A stretch of 64,000 nt of DNA from Mucilaginibacter roseus (lineage in GTDB: Bacteria > Bacteroidota > Bacteroidia > Sphingobacteriales > Sphingobacteriaceae). Below, piece after piece: positions 35,429 through 45,400 of this stretch. Below the pieces are notes generated by a model. That model saw nothing but the letters and a program-made list of their open reading frames with translations. It did no database searches and had not been told where the DNA came from. The position numbers and the translations under genes were made by a program. Position 1 is the first letter of the stretch, and each line of letters opens with the position of its first letter. The DNA lies in the NCBI RefSeq assembly GCF_021215455.1, contig NZ_JAJPWV010000002.1:186001-250000 (forward strand). The letters are read 5' to 3'.

Positions 35429-37261
35429 TTATTTTAACTCATTGAGTATCGGCTTAGCCAAGCTGCTTAATTCGGTTTGGTCAGGTTTAATCAACTCGAA
35501 TACCACAACCTCATTTTTACCTTTTTTGAGCCACTCGGCAGGTACATATATGGTTTGTTGTGGGCCAATGCTCCAGTAACGGCCAAGATTATGCCCGTTT
35601 ATCCAAACAACACCTTTGCCCCATTTACGCATGTCAAGGTAAGTGTCTGTGGCATTGGCAATTGAAAACTCGCCGTATTTTAATACAGGCTGATCTGTAA
35701 CTACCTGAGTTCCGTTTATCTTAGCCGTTTCAGGCTGATCAAACGGTAACTGGAACATTTTCCAATTGTAAACCTGCTGCCCGTTAAGCATTACCGTTTC
35801 GGTTATCCCCTTTTTGTTCTTCAACAAATAAGGACCGAAATTAATGCGGCCCATGTTTTCAACCAGTATATCAAGGGTAACATCACCTGCCGGTAAATCA
35901 ACCATCATGCTATCCTGACCTAAACGGCGATCAAGCATACCCACCCGTTTTGAATTAACGAATACTACTCCGTAATCACGCAGGTCTTTTATTTTAAGCT
36001 TTGCTTTGCTGCCACCCTTAACGGTTGCACGGTAAAGCACATAGCCGTAAGCCTGATTCATATCCTCAAAAGTAAGCGGCGTTTTATTTTCTTTCGGTGT
36101 ACCTACAATGTTAAATACGCTTACCTGCTTTTGTATTTTAATAGCAGGCATGGCTACTGATGGTTTTGCAGCTGGCACATCCGGAATTTGAGTACCGGCA
36201 GGCAAATTCTTTTTGATCACTTCCCTAAACTGCATGAATTTATCGGTAGCGTTACCTGCTTCATCAAGCGGGGCATCGTAATCATAACTGCTGATCTGCG
36301 GCTCGTACGGGGTGCTATCTTTAAAGTTAGCGCCATTCATGAAACCGCGGGTTGTACCGCCATGAAACATATACATGTTAATGGATATACCACCGCGCAA
36401 GGCCGAGTCAAGGCGGTTTACATAATCTTTGGCAGGTACGGTATGGTGCGGTGTTCCCCACCAATCAAACCATGCAGGGTACCATTCCGCTACAAAATAA
36501 GGCCCTTTGCCGTTGTTATATTTATTAACCAGTTCTTTTACCTGTTTCGGGTTATCAATACCGTTAACGCCGGGCAGCAGGCCAGGCAAATGCCCGCCCT
36601 CAAGCGCCGGAACCGGATCGCAGGTTGAAAGTATGCCATCAAAACCGGCATCCCTGAACATTTTTTCGTTGATCTTCAAATATTCTTTATCGCTGCCGTA
36701 TGAGCCATACTCATTTTCAACCTGTACCATCAGGATGTTACCACCATGATTTACCTGTAAAGGGGCAAGCTGTTTACCTACCTCATTTATATATTCGCGA
36801 TACTCGTTCAGGTATTGTTTTTCTTTACTGCGTACCTCAAGTCCTTTTTCGGTTTGTAACCAGTACGGATAACCACCAAATTCCCATTCGGCGCAAACGT
36901 AAGGGCTTGGGCGTAATACTACCCAAAGGCCTTCTTCCTGGGCAATGCGTACAAATTCGGCTACATCATTATTGCCGGTAAAATCGTATTTATTCTTTTG
37001 TGGCTCGTGCACGTTCCAGAAAACATAAGTACCGATGGTGTTAAGGCCCATAGCTTTGGCCATTTTCATGCGCGCCCGCCATGCCTCGCGCGGTACGCGC
37101 GGATAATGCATTTCGCCGGATATAATTTGGAAAGGCTTACCATCCAGCACAAAAGTACTGTCGGCAAGGGCAAATGTGTGCTGCTGCTTTGATGCCGAGC
37201 AACCACCGAGCAGAAGGGCAGCAAGCAGGCATGTAATAACTGAGCAGGAGAATTGCTTCAT
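35429..37261 (-). CDS. GH35 beta-galactosidase, lipoprotein
   Basis: 610 residues from the ATG at 37259-37261 (MKQFSCSVITCLLAALLLGGC). The 34-codon upstream extension of the frame is not part of the protein. The lipobox LLGGC puts the acylated Cys at 21. The GH35 barrel shows ISGEMHYPRVP, the acid/base Glu184 in VENEYGSYG and the nucleophile Glu259 in FVAEWYPAW, followed by beta-sandwich domains to the C-terminus. It removes terminal beta-galactose. It is the last gene of susC-susD-GH35 in the PUL and probably acts on oligosaccharides imported by SusCD. Confidence 0.94.
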   Translation of the reverse strand: MKQFSCSVITCLLAALLLGGCSASKQQHTFALADSTFVLDGKPFQIISGEMHYPRVPREAWRARMKMAKAMGLNTIGTYVFWNVHEPQKNKYDFTGNNDVAEFVRIAQEEGLWVVLRPSPYVCAEWEFGGYPYWLQTEKGLEVRSKEKQYLNEYREYINEVGKQLAPLQVNHGGNILMVQVENEYGSYGSDKEYLKINEKMFRDAGFDGILSTCDPVPALEGGHLPGLLPGVNGIDNPKQVKELVNKYNNGKGPYFVAEWYPAWFDWWGTPHHTVPAKDYVNRLDSALRGGISINMYMFHGGTTRGFMNGANFKDSTPYEPQISSYDYDAPLDEAGNATDKFMQFREVIKKNLPAGTQIPDVPAAKPSVAMPAIKIQKQVSVFNIVGTPKENKTPLTFEDMNQAYGYVLYRATVKGGSKAKLKIKDLRDYGVVFVNSKRVGMLDRRLGQDSMMVDLPAGDVTLDILVENMGRINFGPYLLKNKKGITETVMLNGQQVYNWKMFQLPFDQPETAKINGTQVVTDQPVLKYGEFSIANATDTYLDMRKWGKGVVWINGHNLGRYWSIGPQQTIYVPAEWLKKGKNEVVVFELIKPDQTELSSLAKPILNELK

Positions 37262-37375
37262 AAATTTCTGATTAAGTAATGTATAATTTAAGTGGCTTTT
37301 TATAATTGCGGGGTTACATACCAAAATAAAGGGCTGGGGCCAAAGCCCCCGCCCTCTTTCCAACCAACCAACTTA

Positions 37376-39070
37376 CTAATAACCTTCGTTTTGCTGCAAC
37401 TGTCCGCCTGAAGCCTGAATTTCACTTCTTGGTATTGGCAACCAGTAGTGTTTGGTTTCAAAGTGGCGACCATCAAGGGCAACCTTAGGTGTGTAAGTAA
37501 ATCCTGTTGCGGTTTTGGTGATAATTACACCGGCCGCAGGTTTATTCTCTGTAACGTCAGCAATCTTCCAACGCCTTACGTCGTAAAAACGGTGCTCTTC
37601 AAACGCAAGCTCAACGCGGCGTTCGCGGCGGATAGCCTCACGCATGGCCGATTGGCTGACACCTGCTGCTATAACCGGCATGTTAACACTTGGGCGCTGC
37701 CTAACCATATTCACGGCTTGCCTTGCCGACATGGTAGCACCGGACGGCGTAACATCAGGACCATAGGCTTCGTTAGCCGCTTCAGCAAAGTTTAACAATA
37801 CTTCGGCGTAACGGATGTATATCCAAGGCTGAAAACCCGCGTTACCCCATGGGTTTTGCAATGGGTATGCATCGTTCATGTACTTTTTAAGGTAGTAGCC
37901 GGTTTTGGTGGTGTTCCAGTTATCAATACCATCACGGCTATCTTTACCACCCGGCACAAACGTTTCGATGTTACGCTCGCGATAAGGCGCGCCATTAAAC
38001 AGGATGGTAGCATAAAAACGTGGATCACGGTTTGCATACGGGTCGCTCTCCACATAGCCTGAAGTAGGATCAGTGATAGGCTTACCGCTTGTCATTTCAT
38101 AATCATCAACCAGGTTTTGCATAGGCGAATTACCGGCCCAGCCACCATAACCATTAGGCCCGTTAGCAATTTCAAGGTGTACATGGTTAGCATTCTTAGT
38201 AAATAAGCGCTCGAATATTACCTCATTGGTTTCGTTAACCAGAAACATATTACGATAGCCGCCGGTATAAATGCCATACTTATTAAGGCCTATTACAGCT
38301 TGCGCCGCAGTAGCTGCTGCAGCCCAAGTGCCAGTATTATATAGCGGGCTTGCTGCATACAATAGTAACCTTGCTTTTAGCGCCAGAGCCGCGCCACGGG
38401 TAGCCCTGCCTAATTCCCAGGTACCATCGTTATTTAGCGGTAGTTTAGCCGCTGCATCATCAAGTTGAGCTACAGCATAGTCAATACCATCTTTAATCGG
38501 CGCACGATTGAACAGCGCAGGATCCTGCAGATTATCGTTAAGGCCGACCACTCTGTCTCCCATTAATACTACTTTACCGTAGTTACGTATAAGATCGTGA
38601 TAGCGATATGCGCGGATAAATTTCAATTCGCCCTCTAACCTGGTTTTGTGGCCGGCGCTCATTTGTAAGCCCGGCAAAACACTTAACGCGTAGTTACACT
38701 CGCGAATGCTGCGATAGCTTCTTGCCCAAATTACACCGGCACTACCCAAGTTTTCAGGCGCCATCTGTCCACGTTGTATCAACCACGTTGCGTCATCGTT
38801 ATTATAAACAGACTCATCGGTGAACGAGCTCATCATGCTGTACTCAAAGCCACGGCCAAAGCCCGGATTTGAACCATCAGCCTCTTTATCCTGTAAACGT
38901 GTGCCAATGTAACGCGCGGTAACAAAGGCTTCAAAAACAGAGGTATCTGATGATATTGCCGATGTAGCTACGATTGACGTAGGCGTAACAGTTAAAAAAT
39001 CCTTTTTACAAGCCGCAAGGCTCATCGCACAAAGTGCAAAATAAAGCGGCTTTCTATATATCAATTTCAT
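37376..39070 (-). CDS. SusD/RagB-family surface glycan-binding lipoprotein
   Basis: 564 residues with lipobox SLAAC (Cys21). It has the SusD fold: N-terminal TPR helices (GVIWARSYRSIRECNYALSV, LEGELKFIRAYRYHDLIRNYG) and the C-terminal block IRYAEVLLNFAEAANE, then RRERRVELAFEEHRFYDVRRW. It binds glycans at the cell surface as the lid of the SusC channel. It starts 11 bp after the susC stop, so the two are one transcript. The ligand is not deducible from sequence. Confidence 0.95.
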   Translation of the reverse strand: MKLIYRKPLYFALCAMSLAACKKDFLTVTPTSIVATSAISSDTSVFEAFVTARYIGTRLQDKEADGSNPGFGRGFEYSMMSSFTDESVYNNDDATWLIQRGQMAPENLGSAGVIWARSYRSIRECNYALSVLPGLQMSAGHKTRLEGELKFIRAYRYHDLIRNYGKVVLMGDRVVGLNDNLQDPALFNRAPIKDGIDYAVAQLDDAAAKLPLNNDGTWELGRATRGAALALKARLLLYAASPLYNTGTWAAAATAAQAVIGLNKYGIYTGGYRNMFLVNETNEVIFERLFTKNANHVHLEIANGPNGYGGWAGNSPMQNLVDDYEMTSGKPITDPTSGYVESDPYANRDPRFYATILFNGAPYRERNIETFVPGGKDSRDGIDNWNTTKTGYYLKKYMNDAYPLQNPWGNAGFQPWIYIRYAEVLLNFAEAANEAYGPDVTPSGATMSARQAVNMVRQRPSVNMPVIAAGVSQSAMREAIRRERRVELAFEEHRFYDVRRWKIADVTENKPAAGVIITKTATGFTYTPKVALDGRHFETKHYWLPIPRSEIQASGGQLQQNEGY

Positions 39071-39081
39071 CTTTACTTCAA

Positions 39082-42000
39082 TTAAAATTTAACACTTGCA
39101 CCTAAGTTGATAATACGTTGTTGCGGATAAAACTGGCCGCTGCCGCTTGTACCTTCCGGATCGTAATCCTTAACCTTGCTTATGGTAAACAAGTTAAATG
39201 CGCTGGCATATACCCTTAAACCGGAGATCTTGATTTTTTGCAGGAATGATGCCTGTACATTGTAACCAAGTTCAACGTTTTTCAAGCGCAGGAAGGATGC
39301 ATCATTTAACCAAAAGGTATTATTATACTGGCCGCCGCTGATAGCGTTTGACGCACGCTCGGTTACACGAGGATAAGTACCGTTCGGGTTTGACGGGCTA
39401 AACCTGTTATCGGCCCAGCTGCTGTAAAAGTTACCTACGCTACCAGCTTCAGGCAATACGTATTGGCTAACCTGTGCCTGACCTGCGAATAATAATGATA
39501 CATCAAAGTTTTTGTACGATGCGTTTGCGGTAAAGCCGTAAGTAATTTGAGGTATATTGCCATACTTGGTACGGGTTTGATCATCAGCGGTGATCTTACC
39601 ATCATTGTTATAATCAAGATATTTCAAATCACCCACTTTAGCGCCCGGTACGTGCGGATACGCATCCAGTTCTGCTTGTGTACGGAAAATACCAATTGAG
39701 TTATAAAGCAATGAAGTACCAATTGGTAAACCGGTTTGGCGTTGATAATCAAGCACACCCGCGGCTTCATCAATAAATATTATTTTGCTTTTAGCGAATG
39801 TAAAGTTACCAGAGACACCCCAGTTGAAGCCCTGGTTGTTTGAAGCGTAGCCTAATGTACCTTCAAAACCCGAGCTGTTCACTTTACCTATATTTTCGTC
39901 AGGTGTAAGGTTAGGACCACCGTATGGGTTTACGATACCTGAAGAACCTGGTATGGATCCATTTCGTGCAGCAAGGATGCTTGATCTTTTTTGGCTGAAG
40001 TAAATGGCTTCAACTGTAAAGTTATTGAATACGGTAGCGTTAATACCAATATCGAGCTTCCGCGAAGTTTCCCAGGTGATATTAGGGTTAGCTAACTTGG
40101 TCAGGTTAATACCAGGTAAGATACGAGGATCGCTGCCTGCAACAAAACCATTGGTAACTATCGAAAAGTTGTCAAAGTACTGGAACTGATCGACAGCGTC
40201 ATTACCCAAAGTACCATACGATACTCTGAACTTTAAATCATTAACGGCTTTAACATTATCCTTAAACCAGTCTTCTTTTGAAACACGCCATGCGCCAGAG
40301 AATGACGGAAAGTATCCAAAATTTTTATTAGATGGGAAAATTGAAGACCCATCCGCGCGGAATTGTGCTTCGAAAAGGTATTTCTCGTCGTAATTGTAAG
40401 TTAAACGGCTAATGATACTGCGGCGAGTATAGTTAGTACTGTAACCGGAGTTCAAATAATCAGTAGCGGCAGTACCACCTTGCGAAAGCTCAGGTAATTG
40501 TGTTGACAAGAAATTAAAACGCTGCGCATCAAAATATTCGCCATGTGTTTTGCTTTGCTCATAACCCACAAAGGCGGTTATATCGTGCAGGCCGAATTTA
40601 CGTGCGAAATTTAATTTAATGTTTGATGTTACTAAAGAATTACTGTTATAGCTTTCCGTTAACGTGGCTTTTTGATTATTACCACCAGTTATAACCGGCA
40701 GGTAGGTGTCAGTCGCCTGATCGTAACGGTACAACACATAAGGCTTGCTAAAGCTTTTGTTAAACGCGTGTGATTTATCAACCGAGAAGAAACCATCTAA
40801 TGAAAGGCCTTCAATACCCGGTAACTGATAACTACCACGCAAAATTCCGTTAAATACCTGTGTAGGATTGTCAACAACACCACCTGCGTCAGTTACCTGA
40901 ACAGCCGGGTTATTATTCTCGATGCCTGTTGTTGGCAGTCCGTTAGGATAATACGCAGCTATAATAGGTTTAGCACGGTATATAGAGCGGAAAACATCAC
41001 CCGCACCAATCTGCGGAAATTGCCTGTTCTCCTGCCTGCCTGATAACGACAAACCCACTTTTAAGCGGCTTGAGATGTTCGCATCGATATTGGAGCGGAA
41101 ATTATATTGCTTGTACTTGGTTACACCGTTTTTGTAAATACCGTCCTGGTAAATTGTACCTAATGATGTATAATACTTGACATTCTCGTTACCGCCACTT
41201 ACTGACAGGTTTTGCTGGTTTTGCAGGGCAACTTTTTTTAACGACTGGTCAATCCAATCTGTATTAGGATACAGCAGCGGATCAGAACCGTCTCTGAATT
41301 TTTGTATCTGCTCCTCGGTATAAGCCTGGTTTAAACCGCCTGACGGGCTTGAATCATACACAATCTCATTCATGATCTGCGCGTATGTGGCGGCATCGGC
41401 CATTTTTGGCAAACGCGTTGGAGAGCTAAAGCCCTGGTTGAACGTATAACTGATAGATGGTTTACCGGTTTTACCTCTTTTAGTGGTCACCAATATAACA
41501 CCGTTTGCAGCACGGTTACCGTATATTGCAGCAGATGCATCTTTCAATACTGATACGCTTTCAATATCATTAGGGTCTAAACGCTCTAAGCCACCTATCT
41601 GGCCCGGTACTCCATCCACAACAACTAAAACACTGTTGTTACGTGTTGTTGCCAAACCACGAATAGTAATGTTTGAACCATCGTATCCCGGCTCACCGCT
41701 GCGGTTGTTAATTACCACACCTGAGAAACGGCCGGCAAGTGAGTTTGACAAGTTCGGTTGCGGGCTCTTCACCAGGTCAGAACCTTTAACCTGCGATATT
41801 GAGCCGGTTAAGGTGGCCTTCTTTTGAGTACCATAACCTACTACTACAACCTCGCTTAGTGATTTATTGTCGGCTGTTAACTGGATATTCACTTTTGAGC
41901 TGCCGCCAATGGGCCTCTCAACCGTTTGGTAACCGATGAATGAGAATACCAGCACATCGCTTTCGCTATTGGCTTGCACGGTGTATTTACCGTCAACATC

Positions 42001-42255
42001 GGTTACAACGCCGGTAGTAGTACCTTTAACAGTAACACTTACGCCTGGTAGTGGCGCGCCTTTTTCGTCAGTCACCACACCGCTTACCGGAAACTTGTTC
42101 ACGTTAGCGCTAACCCGGTGTAATGGGTTAGTTACCGCAGCATGTACCGGCCTTACCGCAGCTACCGACAGTGAAAGCAGGGCAATTGCCAACGCTGCTT
42201 TTCGCGATAAACATGGAGGCGATACTTCATTTTGTAGAGTTTTTCTCATGCTCAT
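39082..42255 (-). CDS. SusC/RagA-family TonB-dependent outer-membrane transporter
   Basis: 1057 residues. Signal peptide to about residue 40, then a carboxypeptidase-regulatory-like beta domain (about 55-130: VSGVVTDEKGAPLPGVSVTV). Next comes the TonB-box/plug region (VVVGYGTQKKATLTGSISQV, DPNDIESVSVLKDASAAIYG) and a 22-stranded barrel ending in LGASVKF, an aromatic C-terminal residue as expected. It imports oligosaccharides in energy-dependent fashion with SusD. No FecR/anti-sigma N-terminal signalling domain is present, consistent with control by the neighbouring HTCS. Confidence 0.96.
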   Translation of the reverse strand: MSMRKTLQNEVSPPCLSRKAALAIALLSLSVAAVRPVHAAVTNPLHRVSANVNKFPVSGVVTDEKGAPLPGVSVTVKGTTTGVVTDVDGKYTVQANSESDVLVFSFIGYQTVERPIGGSSKVNIQLTADNKSLSEVVVVGYGTQKKATLTGSISQVKGSDLVKSPQPNLSNSLAGRFSGVVINNRSGEPGYDGSNITIRGLATTRNNSVLVVVDGVPGQIGGLERLDPNDIESVSVLKDASAAIYGNRAANGVILVTTKRGKTGKPSISYTFNQGFSSPTRLPKMADAATYAQIMNEIVYDSSPSGGLNQAYTEEQIQKFRDGSDPLLYPNTDWIDQSLKKVALQNQQNLSVSGGNENVKYYTSLGTIYQDGIYKNGVTKYKQYNFRSNIDANISSRLKVGLSLSGRQENRQFPQIGAGDVFRSIYRAKPIIAAYYPNGLPTTGIENNNPAVQVTDAGGVVDNPTQVFNGILRGSYQLPGIEGLSLDGFFSVDKSHAFNKSFSKPYVLYRYDQATDTYLPVITGGNNQKATLTESYNSNSLVTSNIKLNFARKFGLHDITAFVGYEQSKTHGEYFDAQRFNFLSTQLPELSQGGTAATDYLNSGYSTNYTRRSIISRLTYNYDEKYLFEAQFRADGSSIFPSNKNFGYFPSFSGAWRVSKEDWFKDNVKAVNDLKFRVSYGTLGNDAVDQFQYFDNFSIVTNGFVAGSDPRILPGINLTKLANPNITWETSRKLDIGINATVFNNFTVEAIYFSQKRSSILAARNGSIPGSSGIVNPYGGPNLTPDENIGKVNSSGFEGTLGYASNNQGFNWGVSGNFTFAKSKIIFIDEAAGVLDYQRQTGLPIGTSLLYNSIGIFRTQAELDAYPHVPGAKVGDLKYLDYNNDGKITADDQTRTKYGNIPQITYGFTANASYKNFDVSLLFAGQAQVSQYVLPEAGSVGNFYSSWADNRFSPSNPNGTYPRVTERASNAISGGQYNNTFWLNDASFLRLKNVELGYNVQASFLQKIKISGLRVYASAFNLFTISKVKDYDPEGTSGSGQFYPQQRIINLGASVKF

Positions 42256-42415
42256 AAATGGTTAAATAAAAATTAGTAATTGGTAAAATAGTCCGCATGG
42301 CTGCAATAGCCGGGCTACAGCCCAAGCTTTACATGTGTAAATAAGCTAAGCGGTTATTTTAGGTTTATGAGGCTAAGTTGGCGTTTAAAACCATCGCCAA
42401 AAAGGGGGCAATACA

Positions 42416-42448
42416 TAAAAAAAAGGGGGTAAACTGATAATTTACCCC
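42416..42448 (-). terminator. Terminator after the HTCS gene
   Basis: Read on the minus strand: GGGGTAAA / TTTACCCC stem (42426-42433 and 42441-42448), loop of 7 nt, followed by a run of eight T (42416-42424 on the complement). It separates the sensor gene from the susC promoter region, so susCD-GH35 should have its own promoter. Confidence 0.8.
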
Positions 42449-42495
42449 TATACTAAACTTATTAAAAATTGATTAAGATTCTGATATTGTTAATG

Positions 42496-45400
42496 TTACC
42501 TGTATTTTACCAGATCGGGGTTAACAGATAGCTTGGCCGATAAATTTTTGCGATACTTTTTAATGTACTGCGAGGGGTTCATGTTGAACAGCTTATTAAA
42601 TTGCTCGCGAAAGTACTTTGGATCATTAATACCAACAAGGTACGAGGTCTCCAGTATCGTGTTATCGGTATTGATAAATAGTTCAGCAGCCTTGCGCAAA
42701 CGGATAAACCGAATAAAACTATTGGCCGATTGGCCTGATATGGATTTTATCTTCTTAAACAGGTTTGAGCGCGACATACCTATTTCATCTGCAAGTATCT
42801 GTATATTAAAATCAGGATCGGTGATGTGCTTGTTCACTACGCTGATGCAATTATCCAGAAATTCCTTGTACTCCGCAGATATGCGCAAATTGGCTGAGTT
42901 AAGCGTTACCTCGTTATAGAAATACTTCTGCAGGTTATTTTTGCTTTTAAGTATTCCGGCAACGCGCGCTTTTAATATTTCCTTATCAAAGGGCTTGCTA
43001 ATGTAGTCGTCCGCACCTCCCTCAATGCCCTTAAGCTTAATTTCGGGCGAAGAGCTGGCGGTGAGCAATATGATGGGGATATGCGATACGGCCACGTCCT
43101 CTTTAATTAGATTACAAAGTTCAATGCCGCTCATTCCCTGCATCATCACGTCACTTATAACCAGGTCGGGCAGATACTCTTTAACCATCTGTAAACCGGT
43201 TTCGCCGTTATTGGCTTCGTAAATGCGGTATTCTAACCTGAATATCTGCTTCAGGTATTCGCGCACGTCATCATTATCATCAATTATGAGCAGGGTTTTA
43301 GCATCTGTAGCCAACTGCTCATCGTACAACATTTCTTCGGCAGCCTCTACCCTCGCGTTAGCGGTAACTTCATCTTCTATAAGCTCTTTCAGAAATTCCG
43401 ACCGCGTATCGGTGTCTTCAATTATCTCACAATCATTTAAGTGAGTTCGGCCTTTCAATAGCGAAATGGTAAACGTAGTGCCTTGGTTCACTTTACTCTG
43501 ATAAGTAATACTTCCCTTATGTTTTTCAATAAATGTACGCACAATATACAAGCCGATGCCAAAGCCGCCTTTTAGCGCGTTGTTTACGCCCGGCTCCTGG
43601 TAAAAGCGGTCGTAAAGCTTTTCGCCGGTCGAATCGGGAATACCGCAACCGGTATCAGCTATCTCGATCACCACATTATCGGCATTATTTTTTATCGAAA
43701 GGGCGACCCTGCCACCTTCAGGTGTAAATTTTATGGCATTCGATAGTAAATTAAATAATACAATCTCCAATTTCTCCCGGTCGGCAAATAGTTCCGCGCT
43801 ATCAATATCCGTATCAAAATCAAAGCTGATATTTTTTGAACGCGCCTGGTGGCTGAAGCATAAAAACACCTCTTTACTTAAGCTTACCACATTCAGCTGC
43901 GATATTTTCAGGTTGTCCCCTTTTAAATCGGCCTTACGGAACAGTAACAACTGATCAACCAAACTAAGCAAACGGCGTGCATTGCGGTATACTACGTTTA
44001 AATTGGTGGTGTCAACGTTTTTATCATCACGGTACAACAACTCCTTTACCGGATTAATGATGAGTGTAAGCGGCGTACGAAACTCGTGCGAGATATTGGT
44101 GAAGAATGAAAGTTTCTTTTCGCTCAGCTCTTTTTCCTTTTCGTTTTCTATATGCGATATGCGTATTTCATACTCTAAACGCGCTTGGCGCTCCCTATAC
44201 CTGATGTAGGCATACAGCACCCCTACAGCCGCGAGCGCGTACAGCGCATATGCCCACCAGGTAAGGTACCATGGCGGCATAATAATAATGGTAAGCTTGC
44301 GGCCCGCGTTGTTCCAAACGCCATCGTTATTGGAGCCTTTGACCCACAGCGTATAGGTACCAGGGTTTAGGTTGGTATAAGTAGCCTTGCGTTGTTTACC
44401 TACGAAATTCCACTTTTTATCAAACCCTGAAAGTTTATACGCGTATTCGTTCTTCTCGGGATGGGTAAAGCTCAGCGCAACAAATTCTACCGAAAATACA
44501 CTCTGCCGGTAGTTGAGTTTAACCTCTTTTGCCAGGTTGAGGTTTTCACGCAATGGCGACTTATCGCCCGGTACTATTGATTTATTGAATACCTGAAAAT
44601 CTGAGAAATAAACCGGGGGTACGCGGTTATTGTAGAGTATGCGCAGCGGATCAAAATATATTACGCCCTCGCTACCCGCAATGTATATACCTTTCCCGCC
44701 GGCGTTGTACATCACATTGTTAACAAATAACCCATCGGCCTCGTCAAAATTCCTTACGGTTTTTTTTGACGGGTTAAGCACCGACGCGCCATTTTCGGTA
44801 AGTGCCCATAAGTTGCCGCCTGCATCAAGCGTAATATCGTTAAAAACATTACTGGCAAAACCGCTACCGCGCGAGTAAACCTCGAAGGTTCCTTTTTGCT
44901 TATTGAATTTATTCAGGCCATCAGGCGTGCAAACCCACAGGTTTCCGTGCCCATCGGGTAAAATGGTTTTTACAATATTGTTGCTGATGTTACCAGTTGT
45001 GCTGTTATCGGCCGTGTAAGAGTGAAACCAACCGGTACGGCGGTCAAAACGGCTGAGGCCGCCGCCATAAGTACCAATCCATACGGTGTGGTCGCCATCC
45101 TTTAAAAGGCTGTACAGGTGATTATTGTCAATTGAATATTTATTATTTTTTTGATTGTAGTAATGCGTGAACTTGCCTGTATTGCTGTCAAATATTTTAA
45201 GCCCGGCATCGGTAGCTAACCAATATTGCCCGGGATCCACCTCAATGATATCCCGGAAAACGTCCTCATTAAATAAACTACCTATTGCGGAATGATGTTC
45301 AAAATGCGTAAAGCGGTTATTTTGCCTATCATACTTATCAAAACCATTTTCTGTAAGCACCCATATATTCCCTTTGCTGTCCTGGTAAAGCTTGGTAATA

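Noticed and set aside
37262..37363. N-terminal extension of the GH35 frame
   Set aside because: The extension lacks a signal and hides a clear lipoprotein signal that starts at the internal ATG (37259-37261).
42256..42415. susC promoter
   Set aside because: No TAnnTTTG match was found upstream of susC; an HTCS-activated promoter may have a weak box, so none is annotated.
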